DNA from: Phycisphaerales bacterium
GTDB lineage: Bacteria > Planctomycetota > Phycisphaerae > Phycisphaerales > UBA1924
DNA: 64,000 nt
Direction: 5' to 3'
Assembly: GCA_020850415.1 (NCBI GenBank)
Contig: JADZER010000059.1
Location: 1 to 64,000 of the forward strand
The notes below the pieces were generated by a model. The model did not search any database. It was not told the DNA's origin and worked only from the letters and a program-made list of their open reading frames with translations. The position numbers and the translations under genes are program-made. Shown in pieces: positions 16,608 through 26,600 of this stretch. How positions within the stretch are numbered: the first letter of the stretch is position 1; each line of letters opens with the position of its first letter.

Positions 16608-17077
16608 GCGGGAGTGTAGTTGGGACCAGAGGCCTACAAGGGGTCGAGGCGCTGGGAAGCCCTGGTGGTGGTTTGCTTCGGGGAACATGGTGGACGCGGG
16701 ATTGCGGCGCCGGCATGGTCGAGCGTTGAAGAAGAAGGACGGGAAGAGCCCTCACACCAACCCTCTCCCGCGGGGCGCGGGAAAGGGGGCCGGATGGCGG
16801 CCCTCGATGAACACGGGCTTGGTGTCCGAAGTTCACGGCGTTGCGTGCCGCCGGTCCGGCTCGGCCCTGCGAGACCGGCCAGTGCGGCCCGCTCGGCGTG
16901 GTCTGCCGACCGCGCCTCGCTGAGGCAAGGGCCGCCCCGACAGCCGGGCCGGTGGCCCCATGCCTCCTTAGAGCCCAGGGCATGCCACACCCCCATCCCC
17001 TCTCTCGCTCCTCGCTGATCGCTCGCCGCCGGCCCCTATGATCCCAACCAGCATCCACCCGAGGAGACCACCCACCC
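16608..17077. other. Intergenic region with a REP-like inverted repeat; no gene seen
   Basis: A 470-nt gap. It contains the imperfect dyad CCCTCTCCCGC / GCGGGAAAGGG at 16761-16787, a common dispersed-repeat type. Frames crossing it translate into repeat-derived, Pro/Arg-rich sequence without family features. The last 80 nt precede the dehydrogenase gene and should hold its promoter, which I could not pinpoint. Confidence 0.6.
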
Positions 17078-17968
17078 ATGACGACCAACACCGCCCGCAA
17101 CAGCACCCACAACATCACCAAGATCGGCGTCATCGGCGCGGGCCAGATGGGCGGGGGGATCGCCCAGGTCGCGGCCGTCTCCGGCTTCGCCACCACCGTC
17201 TTTGACGCTTTCCCCGGCGCCATCGACAAGTGCAAGGCCCTCCACGCCAAGCTCCTCGCCAAGGGCGTGGAGAAGGGCAAGCTGGCCCAGGCCGACGCCG
17301 ACGCCGCCCAGGGCCGCCTCACCTACTCCCAGAGCCTGGACAATCTCGCCGGCTCGGACATCCTCATCGAGGCGGTTGTGGAGGACATCGCGGTCAAGAA
17401 GGACCTGTTCAGGAAGGCCGCGGGGCTGCTGGCGAAGAACGGGATCCTCGCGAGCAACACCAGCTCCATCAGCATCACCGACCTGGCCACGGCGGTCCCC
17501 GAGATCTCCGGTCGCTTCATCGGCATGCACTTCTTCAACCCCGTCCCGGTGATGAAGCTGGTGGAGGTGATCAAGGGGCTGGCGACCAGCGAGGAGACCA
17601 CGGCCCGCACGATCGCGCTGGCCGGGGCGATGGGGAAGACCGCCGTCCCCGCCAACGACCGGCCGGGCTTTGTCAGCAACCGCGTCCTGATGCCCATGAT
17701 CAACGAGGCGTTCTACGCCTGGATGGAGGGCGTCGCGGAGCCGGCGCACATCGACGAGATCATGAAGCTGGGGTGCGCGCACCCGATGGGGCCGCTTCGC
17801 CTGGCGGACTTCATCGGCCTGGACACCTGCGTCCACATCATGGAGGTGCTGGCGGAGGGCCTGAACAACCCGCGCTACCGCGCGTGCCCGCTGCTCAAGC
17901 AGCTCGTGACGGCGGGGCGGCTGGGCGACAAGACCGGGCGGGGTGTGTTCGACTACTCGCAGAAGTAG
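17078..17968 (+). CDS. 3-hydroxyacyl-CoA (3-hydroxybutyryl-CoA) dehydrogenase
   Basis: The 296-residue enzyme begins, after 13 polar residues, with the NAD-binding Rossmann motif IGVIGAGQMGGGIAQVAA. The family features SNTSSISITDLA, the catalytic His region GMHFFNPVPVMKLVEVI, and GFVSNRVLMPMINEA follow. The C-terminal domain ends with DKTGRGVFDYSQK. It oxidises (S)-3-hydroxybutyryl-CoA or longer homologues to 3-oxoacyl-CoA with NAD(P)+ in fatty-acid or butanoate metabolism. Length matches Hbd/PaaH proteins. A GGAG site precedes the ATG at 17078. The gene stands alone: upstream is a repeat-bearing gap and downstream a convergent ABC binding-protein gene. No thiolase or crotonase gene lies nearby. 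Confidence 0.94.
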   Translation: MTTNTARNSTHNITKIGVIGAGQMGGGIAQVAAVSGFATTVFDAFPGAIDKCKALHAKLLAKGVEKGKLAQADADAAQGRLTYSQSLDNLAGSDILIEAVVEDIAVKKDLFRKAAGLLAKNGILASNTSSISITDLATAVPEISGRFIGMHFFNPVPVMKLVEVIKGLATSEETTARTIALAGAMGKTAVPANDRPGFVSNRVLMPMINEAFYAWMEGVAEPAHIDEIMKLGCAHPMGPLRLADFIGLDTCVHIMEVLAEGLNNPRYRACPLLKQLVTAGRLGDKTGRGVFDYSQK

Positions 17969-18028
17969 GGCCCGGTGCCGGTCGGGCCTGTGGGCCCCCC
18001 GCGTCGCGGAGGACCCACGCCCCTGCGA

Positions 18029-19072
18029 TCAGTTCTTGCGCAGCCACTTCTTCCAGATGCCGTCGTACTGGTCGACATTGTCGGCCGTCACGATCGGCAG
18101 CTCGAAGGTGTTGATGACCTTCTCGGGTGTCTTGCCGTCGATGAGCTTCTCGACCAGCATCCTCACGGTCTCGTGGCCCCAGCCGTAGCAGTCCTGCCCG
18201 ACGAGCACCTGCACCTGCCCGCTGCGGATGTACACCAGCTCGACCGGCAGGTGATCCACCGAGACGACCTTCGCCGACTCGTGGACGCCGTCGAGGGCGT
18301 TCTCCGTGAACAGCGGCCAGCCGCCGACCATCGCCCAGCCGGTGATGTCCGGGTTGGCGGCCTGGACCTGCTGGACCTTCGCGGCGGCCTCGGGGGCGGT
18401 CTCGCCGTGGTAGTAGACATCCTTGATCGTGATGCCGGGGAACTTCGCGGCCTCCTCCTTGATCGCCGCGACGCGCTTCTGGAGGTTTGGGGCGTTCTGG
18501 TTTCCCGCGAGGATCGCGACCACGCCCTCCTCGCCCATGTACTTGACCAGCTCCCGCAGCAGCGTCCGCCCGCACTCGGCGTCGTCGATGCCGTAGTAGG
18601 CGAAGCGTTTGCTGTTGGGCACATCGGAGTCGAAGGTCACGAACTCGACGCCCGCGTCGACGGCTCGGTTCACCGCGTCGGTCAGCACATTGCCGTCGGA
18701 GGCCGAGAGGGTGATCCCGTCGGCGCCGGCGGCGACGAGCTGGTCGATGAACTGGGCCTGGCGCTGGGCGTCCTCGCTCGGCGGGGTTTGCCACGAGACC
18801 TCGATCTTCACGCCGTACTTCTCGGAGAGCTCGGCGGCCGCGTCCTCGGCGCCCGTGCGGGCCGCCTGGAAGACGGGGTTCGACTCGCTCTTGGCGACCA
18901 CGCCGATGAGGTAGGACTTGGCGGCGGGCGTGGGGGCGCCGGCGGTGCCGTCGCTAGCGGGCTTGGCCGGCTCGGCGGGCTTGCCGCAGGCCGAGAGAAG
19001 GAGGGCGGCGGCGAGGGCGGTCAGACAGGGGATCACGCCGAGGCGGCGGTTCAGGGTGGCTCGAGTGCTCAT
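18029..19072 (-). CDS. Sugar ABC transporter substrate-binding lipoprotein (RbsB-like)
   Basis: The 347-residue protein has a lipoprotein signal ending in LLLSAC (Cys29) and a Pro/Ala linker. A periplasmic-binding fold of the ribose/galactose type follows: YLIGVVAKSESNPVFQAARTG, GADGITLSASDGNVLTDAVNRAVDAG, FVTFDSDVPNSKRFAYYGIDD, VVAILAGNQNAPNLQKRV, and the C-terminal lobe. It should capture a monosaccharide at the cytoplasmic membrane and hand it to the permease encoded 64 nt upstream. The ATG at 19072 has GGAGA upstream. No ATP-binding subunit gene is adjacent, which is unusual for this transporter class. Confidence 0.92.
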   Translation of the reverse strand: MSTRATLNRRLGVIPCLTALAAALLLSACGKPAEPAKPASDGTAGAPTPAAKSYLIGVVAKSESNPVFQAARTGAEDAAAELSEKYGVKIEVSWQTPPSEDAQRQAQFIDQLVAAGADGITLSASDGNVLTDAVNRAVDAGVEFVTFDSDVPNSKRFAYYGIDDAECGRTLLRELVKYMGEEGVVAILAGNQNAPNLQKRVAAIKEEAAKFPGITIKDVYYHGETAPEAAAKVQQVQAANPDITGWAMVGGWPLFTENALDGVHESAKVVSVDHLPVELVYIRSGQVQVLVGQDCYGWGHETVRMLVEKLIDGKTPEKVINTFELPIVTADNVDQYDGIWKKWLRKN

Positions 19073-19136
19073 GATGGTTCTCCGTGCACGAGGAATACTC
19101 GGTGAAGCCGAATCGTAGCCGACCCGGCGCGGGGGC

Positions 19137-20249
19137 TCAGGCCCGGGGGGTCTGCAGGCGCAGCTTGGTCTGGTCGATCACCACCGCCACGACGATCGCC
19201 GTGCCGAGCACGACGAGGTTGTAGCTCTGGGGGATCGCGAGGATCACCATCGCGTTGTCGATGAGTTGGACGACGATCGCGCCCAGGGCCGCCCCGATCG
19301 CCGAGCCCCGCCCGCCGGCCAGCGAGGCCCCGCCGATGACGGTGGCGGCGATGACCTTCAGCTCGTAGCCGGTCCCCGCCGCGGGCTCGAAGGCGCCGAG
19401 GTACCCGAGGTACATGCAGCCCGAGAGGCCGGCGAGGAGGCCGGCGAGGGTGAAGGTGATGACCTTGACGCGGCCGACGGGGACGCCGGCGTAGCGGGCG
19501 GCGGTCTCGTTGCCTCCGGTGGCGAAGACCCGCCTGCCGAGCACGGTGTAGAGGAGCACGAACGCGCCGACGACGGCGACGACGACCATGATGATGGTGA
19601 GTGTGAAGGAGAGGTTGCCGATCTGGAGCTTGAAGAACCCGGAGGTGAAGGAGGTGGGGAACCCGGACATGGACTCGCCCCTGGTCACCACCGCGACGGC
19701 CCCGCGCAGGATCGACATGGTGCCGAGGGTGATGATGAAGGAGTGCACGCGGAGGCCCACGGTCATCGCGCCGTTGAGGAAGCCCATGAGGGCGCCGACC
19801 GCGCAGCAGACCGCGACGCCGACGGGGACGCTGAGGTAGCCGGGCGCATCGACCCCCATCGCCACCAGGGCCATCGCGCCGGCCAGGGCGGCGACTGCGT
19901 AGGTCGAGCCGATCGAGAGGTCGATCCCGCCGAGGATGATGATGCCGGTCATGCCGACGGCCATCACGGCGATGAAGCTGGCGTAGGTGGTGACGATCAG
20001 GAGGTTGCGGGGCTCGAGGAACGAGTTGACCTGCTCCATCACCCTTTCGCCGGTGTCGGGGTCGCGGAGGACGGTCTGGGTCTGCGGGTCGATGACGGGG
20101 CGCTGCTTGGGGTTGAGGGCGCCGTAGACCGTCAGCGCGGTCATCATCAGCGCGATCACGAGGATGAGCCCGGACTCCTGGGCCGAGAGCAGCCGGCGGA
20201 GCAGGCCCGGGCGCCGGGTCGGGGATGAGGGGTCAGCGACGGCTGGCAT
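19137..20249 (-). CDS. Sugar ABC transporter permease (RbsC-like)
   Basis: The 370-residue integral membrane protein matches the RbsC/XylH/AraH permease family. After a polar N-terminus and first helix there is a roughly 45-residue non-membrane insert (QRPVIDPQTQTVLRDPDTGE). Then come the family segments GMTGIIILGGIDLSIGST, INxALG-like HSFIITLGTMSILRGAV, and the C-terminal GGASLAGGRGSAIGAALGA cytoplasmic motif that contacts the ATPase. About ten helices are predicted. It heads a probable two-gene operon with the binding protein. The first-loop insert is longer than in E. coli RbsC. The partner ATPase must be encoded elsewhere. Confidence 0.93.
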   Translation of the reverse strand: MPAVADPSSPTRRPGLLRRLLSAQESGLILVIALMMTALTVYGALNPKQRPVIDPQTQTVLRDPDTGERVMEQVNSFLEPRNLLIVTTYASFIAVMAVGMTGIIILGGIDLSIGSTYAVAALAGAMALVAMGVDAPGYLSVPVGVAVCCAVGALMGFLNGAMTVGLRVHSFIITLGTMSILRGAVAVVTRGESMSGFPTSFTSGFFKLQIGNLSFTLTIIMVVVAVVGAFVLLYTVLGRRVFATGGNETAARYAGVPVGRVKVITFTLAGLLAGLSGCMYLGYLGAFEPAAGTGYELKVIAATVIGGASLAGGRGSAIGAALGAIVVQLIDNAMVILAIPQSYNLVVLGTAIVVAVVIDQTKLRLQTPRA

Positions 20250-20293
20250 GGGGAGGGGAGTGTACGGCGAGCGGCGGTCGGAGGGGGGGAGGG

Positions 20294-21232
20294 TCAGTCA
20301 ATGGTCTGGATGCGCCAGCTCCGCCGGTGATCGATGATGTTGATGCTCTGGTCGCTGGTTTTTGCGTCGCTGAAGAAGATCTCCTCGACATCCCCCCGGA
20401 CAAACTCGGCGTGCCCGTCGCTGAAGAGGAAGTTCCCGCCGGCGTTGCCGTGGTTGTCGTCCGGCGCGTAGTGCCCGGGCAGGGTGCCGGCGAGCTCGGC
20501 GTCGTTGCTGTTTGGGCGGCTGTACCAGGCGTCGGTGGAGATGTCGTTGCCGTTGGTCTCGTCACCCCAGAGCGGCACCGGGCGCACGACGATCTCCTCC
20601 TCGCTCTTCAGCCCTGCCATGTACAGGTAGCTGATGTTGTACGCGACGATGTCTTCTTCACTTCCCGGCTCGGTGGGGCGCTTGATTGACCGATAGGACT
20701 TGTAGGGCCGGCCCGGGCTGGAGGGCATCCCGTACCAGAAGTCCTGGCGGTCGCCCTGGCAGACCAGCACGCCGTAGCCGTCGAGATAGCCCCTCATCAG
20801 CGGAACGCGGGTCTCCTTGTCGGGGTAGTACCGGGTTTCCTCGGTGCCGTCGCTGCCGATGAAGCCGTGCTCGCCGTCACCCGGCGTTTGTGAATCGCCG
20901 CGCTGATTCAGGCTGAAGATCGCCGCGAGCCCGCCGGCCTTGTACTGCCCGCTGAGGTACCGCCGCGACCGGTCGCCGTCGATGCCCTTGTAGTAGTTGT
21001 TCCAATCGGCTTTGCCCCTTTCCATCGGCACGACGGGGTACCAGCTCTGCCAGTCGTTGGCGTAGCCCGACAGGGCAAGCCCCATCTGGCGGTTGTTGCT
21101 GAGGCACGCCGCGCTCTGGGCGGTGGCCCGGGCCTTGCCCAGGGCGGGCAGGAGGATGCCGATCAGGAGGGCGATGATCGCGATGACGACCAGCAGTTCG
21201 ATCAGGGTGAAGGCGCGAGGGGCTCGGGGCAT
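20294..21232 (-). CDS. Type II secretion-type pseudopilin (DUF1559-like, H-X9-DG)
   Basis: The 312-residue protein has a prepilin leader and helix, [20 protein letters not shown], cleaved before the Phe by a prepilin peptidase, followed by [20 protein letters not shown]. The C-terminal segment [18 protein letters not shown] is the H-X9-DG motif typical of the large planctomycete pseudopilin families, of which one genome may carry dozens. The middle ([14 protein letters not shown]..., [12 protein letters not shown]) is specific to this member. It is presumably assembled at or beyond the cytoplasmic membrane. The ATG at 21232 is the natural start, 8 residues before the leader cleavage site. No other secretion genes are adjacent. 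Confidence 0.92.
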   Translation of the reverse strand: MPRAPRAFTLIELLVVIAIIALLIGILLPALGKARATAQSAACLSNNRQMGLALSGYANDWQSWYPVVPMERGKADWNNYYKGIDGDRSRRYLSGQYKAGGLAAIFSLNQRGDSQTPGDGEHGFIGSDGTEETRYYPDKETRVPLMRGYLDGYGVLVCQGDRQDFWYGMPSSPGRPYKSYRSIKRPTEPGSEEDIVAYNISYLYMAGLKSEEEIVVRPVPLWGDETNGNDISTDAWYSRPNSNDAELAGTLPGHYAPDDNHGNAGGNFLFSDGHAEFVRGDVEEIFFSDAKTSDQSINIIDHRRSWRIQTID

Positions 21233-21516
21233 GGCAGGGGCTCCGCGTGTTGGGGGGGCCGGGAAGCACCCTGGCGTATTCTACGGCCTGATTCGGAGGC
21301 CGGGCTCCGGTGCACCGGGACGGCTGGTCCCAGGCTCGGTACCGGGCGGGGAGGGTCCGGGAATAGCGACCCTGGGTGATTCTTGTGGCGGCCGGGGCCG
21401 ACGGGCTCGAATCGGACGGGTCGAGCCCATATCATGACGGTGGTCGATCGCGCGGGGTGTCTGTGCGTGTTCGGCCGAGGAGTGAGATCCCACAACCCAA
21501 TTGAGGAGTGCTTTGT
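21233..21516. promoter_or_regulatory. Divergent intergenic region upstream of the dockerin-protein gene
   Basis: A 284-nt gap separates the pseudopilin gene and the secreted dockerin gene. A possible -10 tatcat lies at 21430-21435, without a good -35. No open frame of interest. Confidence 0.3.
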
Positions 21517-23544
21517 ATGCATGCCAAGCTGATTCTGCGTGCGGTCGGTCTTGCGGCGGCGGCGGCCGCGGCCCCGGTGTTTGCCCAGCCCGTCGTCGAT
21601 GGGCAGAAGGACGCGGCGTACGGCGGCGCGATCGCGCTGCAGACCACGGGGACCGGCTTCGGCGACTCGGGCCACAACAGCTGTGACTCGTTCAACATCG
21701 GCAACCCCGGCGAGGTGCTGACCGGCATCGAGCTGGCGATCCCGCTGGTCGAGCTGGGCAGCCCGGCGGGGGCGATCCGGGTGTTCGCCGCGGTCAACGG
21801 CGGCGGGCACGACTTCATGTCCAACCAGATCCTCGGCTCGCTTGACCTTGGCACGCCGAACCTGGGCGAGCCGAGCACGCTGGACTTCACCACGCTGGCC
21901 GGGGTCCAGCATGTTGAGTTCACCCCGGCGTCGGGCGCGACCCCTGTGATCGACGGGGTGCTCGACGCGTCGTATGTGCAGCTGGCGCTGCAGGGCAATC
22001 AGACCGGGTTCGGTGACAACCAGGACCCGAGCGTGGACAAGGCCGGCGGTTCGGAGCTCGACGGCATGTACGCGGTGGCGGCTGACGGGTACCTGTACCT
22101 GTTCCTCGCCGGCAACCTCGAGACCAACTTCAACAAGCTCGAGGTGTTCTTTGACACGGAGAGCGGCGGGCAGAATCAGCTCCGTGACGACAACCCGGAT
22201 ATCGACTTCAACGGTCTCAACCGCATGGGTGAGAACCCCAACAGCGGTGAGGACGAGCCCGGCATGAAGTTCGACGCCGGCTTCACCGCCGACTACTGGT
22301 TCGGCCTCACCAACGGCGGGGACCCGACCACGATCTACGCCAACTTCGCCAGCCTCAACGGGGCCTACGGCGACTACCTCGGCAGCACGGCCCCCGGCTC
22401 CGACGGCGAGCTGGGCGGCGGGAACAACTTCTACGGCATCTACTGCACCATCGACAACTCCAACATCGAGGGCGTCCCCGGGCGCTGCAAGCCCGCGGGC
22501 ACCGTCGACTTCGCCAACGGCTCGGAGCTCGACGGCCTGTACGGCTATGTCGACGAGGCGAACAACCAGCTCTACCTGCTGTTCACCGGCAATATCGAGA
22601 ACGGCGACGGCGGCAAGGACTCCAACTCCGGCAACAAGCTCACCGTGCTGCTTGATGTGCAGCCGGGCGGGCAGGGCACGCTCCGCGGCGACAATGTCGA
22701 TATCTCCTTCGGCAACCTCAACACCATGGGCGACGACGGCACGGGCAACGGCTTCACGATGGACGCCGGGTTTGAGGCCGACTACTGGATGAGCGTGAAG
22801 ACCAACAACTTCCCGGTCTACCAGGTGCTCGACTGCGCGGCCCTCCGCACCGACGGCAAGCTCAGGGATTTCTCGGAGAACAGCCTCGACTACGGGGCCT
22901 TCGACGGCAACTTCAAGAGCGAGGGCGTGCCGGTGCCCTACGACGGCCCGCTGCTCCAGATCCAGGACGGGTTCACCCCCAACATCTACTGCAACTACGG
23001 CCCTCGCCTCACGCAGCTCGACCCGGAGAACCCGGTCCCGGGGCTGATCGGGCTGTACATCGATAACTCGAACATCGACGGCGTGACCGATGTCGATGTC
23101 TCCGACGCCGGCAATGTCACCACCGGCATCGAGATCGTGATCGACCTCGACGAGGCCGGGTGGGACGGCGTCAGCGACATCAAGGTGATGGGCTTCATCT
23201 CCAGCGAGGACGCGGGGTACCTGTCCAACCAGTTCCTCCCGGGCCTGCCCTCCGGCAGCGCCAATGTCGGCAACGACGGCGCGACCCGGGACATCGACAT
23301 GGGCAACTACGCCGGCCAGCAGTGGGCGATCGTCCCGCTCGGCGGCGACCCGTGCCTGGACGGCTTTGCCAACTGCAACGGCGACGGCGCGGTGAACACG
23401 CAGGACTTCCTCTGCTACCTGCAGAAGTGGTCGGCGGCGTTCCAGTCCGGCAACTACGACGCGTCGGCCGACTGCAACAACGACGGCAACATCAACACGC
23501 AGGACTTCCTGTGCTTCCTGGGCGCCTGGTCGGCCTGCCAGTAG
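21517..23544 (+). CDS. Secreted repeat protein with C-terminal GC-type dockerin domain
   Basis: The 675-residue product has a signal peptide (MHAKLILRAVGLAAAAAAAP, cleavage near VFAQ|PVV) and two related internal segments. One holds SELDGMYAVAADGYLYLFLAGN then QLRDDNPDIDFNGLNRMG; the other holds SELDGLYGYVDEANNQLYLLFTGN then TLRGDNVDISFGNLNTMG. This suggests a duplicated beta-rich module. Near the C-terminus are two calcium-binding loops of dockerin type, NCNGDGAVNTQDFLCYLQKW and DCNNDGNINTQDFLCFLGAW. In Phycisphaerae such endings occur on many exported proteins and probably mediate attachment or calcium binding. A GAGGAG site 9 nt upstream fixes the ATG at 21517. A strong terminator follows. 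The function of the main body is unknown. Confidence 0.85.
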   Translation: MHAKLILRAVGLAAAAAAAPVFAQPVVDGQKDAAYGGAIALQTTGTGFGDSGHNSCDSFNIGNPGEVLTGIELAIPLVELGSPAGAIRVFAAVNGGGHDFMSNQILGSLDLGTPNLGEPSTLDFTTLAGVQHVEFTPASGATPVIDGVLDASYVQLALQGNQTGFGDNQDPSVDKAGGSELDGMYAVAADGYLYLFLAGNLETNFNKLEVFFDTESGGQNQLRDDNPDIDFNGLNRMGENPNSGEDEPGMKFDAGFTADYWFGLTNGGDPTTIYANFASLNGAYGDYLGSTAPGSDGELGGGNNFYGIYCTIDNSNIEGVPGRCKPAGTVDFANGSELDGLYGYVDEANNQLYLLFTGNIENGDGGKDSNSGNKLTVLLDVQPGGQGTLRGDNVDISFGNLNTMGDDGTGNGFTMDAGFEADYWMSVKTNNFPVYQVLDCAALRTDGKLRDFSENSLDYGAFDGNFKSEGVPVPYDGPLLQIQDGFTPNIYCNYGPRLTQLDPENPVPGLIGLYIDNSNIDGVTDVDVSDAGNVTTGIEIVIDLDEAGWDGVSDIKVMGFISSEDAGYLSNQFLPGLPSGSANVGNDGATRDIDMGNYAGQQWAIVPLGGDPCLDGFANCNGDGAVNTQDFLCYLQKWSAAFQSGNYDASADCNNDGNINTQDFLCFLGAWSACQ

Positions 23545-23573
23545 GCCCGGCGACGGTCGGTCCGTGAACCCCG

Positions 23574-23608
23574 ACGCCCCCGCCCCGAGGCGGGGGCGTT
23601 TTCTTTTT
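23574..23608 (+). terminator. Rho-independent terminator after the dockerin-protein gene
   Basis: An 11-bp perfect stem (ACGCCCCCGCC / GGCGGGGGCGT) with a 4-nt loop is followed by tttcttttt. The next gene (hrpA) starts only 22 nt further on, so its promoter must lie within or before this structure, or it depends on read-through. Confidence 0.9.
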
Positions 23609-23629
23609 GCCGCTCGGGTACCATCCGTC

Positions 23630-26600
23630 GTGCCCCAGACTCCCGAGCAGCTCCGCGACCGCCTCGACGCCTGCAGCCTGCGGGCGTCGGCGGCGATCTC
23701 GCGCGGGCTGGACGCGGCGGTCCGGCGGGGGGATCGGGACCTGGGCCCGATCGAGCGGGCGGTCGAGCGGGCCGAGCGGTGGGCGCGGGAACGGCGGGCG
23801 GGCGCCCCGGCGGTGCGGTGCGACGCCTCGCTCCCGATCGCGGCGAGGCGCGAGGAGATCGTGCGGGCGATCCGGGATCACCGCGTGGTGGTGATCTGCG
23901 GCGAGACCGGCTCGGGCAAGAGCACGCAGCTGCCGCTCTACTGCCTGGAGGCGGGGCGGGGGCTGCGGGGGTTCATCGGGCACACGCAGCCGCGCCGGAT
24001 CGCGGCCCGGACGATCGCCCAGCGGCTGGCGGATGAGCTCGGCACACCGCTGGGGGACAAGGTCGGCTTCAAGGTGCGGTTCGCCGACGAGACCGGGCAC
24101 GGCACCTACATCAAGGTGATGACCGACGGCGTGCTTCTTGCGGAGATGCAGGGCGACCGGCGGCTGCTGCGGTACGACACGATCATCCTGGACGAGGCGC
24201 ACGAGCGGAGCCTGAACATCGACTTCCTGCTCGGGTACCTGCGTCGCCTGCTGGAGACCCGGCCGGAGCTGCGGGTGATCATCACCTCGGCGACGATCGA
24301 CCCGGCGCGGTTCAGCCGGCACTTCGGGGGTGCGCCGGTGATCGAGGTCTCAGGGCGGACCTACCCGGTGGAGGTGCTGTACCGGGATCCGGGCGCCGTG
24401 CCGGGGTCCGAGGCGGAGGCGGCGCAGCCGATCGTCGACGCTGTGGCGGAGCTGGCCGGGCACGGGCCGGGCGACATCCTGGTATTCCTGCCCGGCGAGC
24501 GGGAGATCCGTGAGGCGGCCGAGGCGCTTGCGGCGAGCGGCGAGCCGGCGGTGAAGGCCTCGGAGGTCATGCCGCTGTATGCGCGGCTCTCGGCGAAGGA
24601 GCAGCTGCGGGCGTTCCAGCCTCACGAGCGGCGCCGGATCATCCTGTCGACGAACATCGCCGAGACCTCCGTCACGGTGCCCGGGGTGCACTATGTGGTG
24701 GACACGGGGCTGGCGCGGATCAACCGGTATAGCTCCCGCTCGCGGGTGCAGGGCCTGGAGATCGAGCCGATCAGCCAGGCGTCGGCGAACCAGCGGGCGG
24801 GGCGGTGCGGGCGCGTGGCGGACGGGGTGTGCATTCGGCTGTACAGCGGGGAGGAGTTCGGTCAGCGCCCGGCGTTCACGGACCCTGAGATCTTGCGGAC
24901 GAATCTGGCGGGGGTGATCCTGCGGATGAAGGCCCTGCGGCTGGGCGACCCGCGGAAGTTCCCGTTCCTGGACCCGCCGTCGCCCCGGCGGATCCGGGAC
25001 GCGTACGACACGCTGCTCGAGCTGGGGGCGATCGACGCGGAGCACGAGCTGACGGCCCTGGGGCGGGAGCTGGCGGCGGTGCCGATCGACCCGCGCCTGG
25101 GGCGGATGGTCCTGGCGGCGGCGCACGAGGGTGCGCTGCGTGAGGTGCTGATCATCGTGGCGGCGCTGGCGACGCGCGACCCTCGCGAGCGGCCGATGGA
25201 CCTCCGGGAGAAGGCCGACGCGGCGCACAAGCAGTTCGCCGACGAGGGCTCGGACTTCCTGACGCTGCTGAACATCTGGAGGGCGTTCCGCGAGAAGGAG
25301 CGGGAGCTCTCGGGGCGCAGGCTGCGCCGGTGGTGCGTGGACTCGTTCCTCTCGTGGCGGGGGCTGCGGGAGTGGGAGGATCTGCACGCCCAGCTCCGAC
25401 GGCTGGTGCACGAGCTTGGGTACCTTCGCAACACGGCGGCGGCGTCGGGCGACGCGGTGCACCGGTCGCTGCTGACGGGGCTGTTGAGCAACATCGGGCA
25501 CCGCGGCGAGCGGCACGAGTACAAGGGCACGCTGGGAACGGAGTTCTTCATCCACCCCGGGTCGGTGCTGTTCGAGCGGAAGCCCCGGTGGGTGGTGGCG
25601 GCGGAGATGGCGAAGACCGGCCGGGTGTACGCGCGGATGGTCGCGCCGGTCCGGCCCGAGTGGGTCGTGACGCTGGGCGCGCACCTGCTGGAGGCGACGC
25701 ACTCGGCGCCGAGCTGGGACCACCGGACCGCGGCGGCGACGGTGATCGAGAAGGTGTCGCTGCTGGGCCTGGCGCTGCCGGTGAAGCGTCGCGTGCCGTA
25801 CGGCATGGTGAACCCGATCCACGCGCGGGAGATGTTCATCCGGCAGGGGCTGGTGGAGGGGGCGTTCCGGCCGCGGGCGGACTTTGTGGAGCACAACGAC
25901 CGGGTGATCCGCGAGGTGCGACGGCTGGAGGCCAAGGCCCGTCGGACGGACCACGAGTCGGAGGCGGGGTCGAGGTTTGACTTCTTCGACCGGCAGCTTC
26001 CGACGGAGGTGTGGAGCGGCAAGAGGTTCGACCGTTGGCGTCACAAGGCCGAGGCGAGGAACCCTCGGCTGCTGTTCCTGCGTCTGGAGGATCTGATCGA
26101 CTGGGCGGACGAGCCGCCGGCGCCGGAGGCGTTCCCGGACATCGTGGAGATCGCCGGTCGGGCGCGGGAGCTGGACTACCGGCACCTGCCGGGGGAGCCG
26201 GACGACGGCGTCGTGCTGACACTGCCGCTGGCGGCGTTCCACGAGCTGACGGAGGCGGGGCGGGATTGGCTGGTGCCGGGCCTGGTTCGTGAGCGGGTGA
26301 TCGAGATGCTGCGCGGGCTGCCGAAGCAGGCGCGCCGCGCGATCGGCCCCTCGCCGCAGGTCGCGGAGGACTATCTCGCGAGCGCTCCCCGTCAGGACAG
26401 GCCGCTGGCGGAGACGCTCGCGGAGTTCGTGGGGCGGACGCGAGGGGCGGGGGTGTCGGGTTCGATGCTTCGTCAGGCGGAGCTGCCGCGGCATGTGCTG
26501 CCGCGGATCGTGGTGCTGGATGAGGCGGGGCATCCGCTCGCGTCGGGGCGTGATCTTGACGCGCTGCGCCGGGAGGTCTCATCGGAGGTGGCGGAGGCGT

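Noticed and set aside
16634..16996. A 120-codon minus-strand frame in the gap before the dehydrogenase gene
   Set aside because: It translates repeat DNA into Pro/Arg/Ser-rich sequence and has no ribosome-binding site or family features.
17969..18028. Possible terminator between the dehydrogenase and the ABC binding-protein genes
   Set aside because: GGGCC/GGCCC pairings exist but the stem is short and no T-run follows on either strand.
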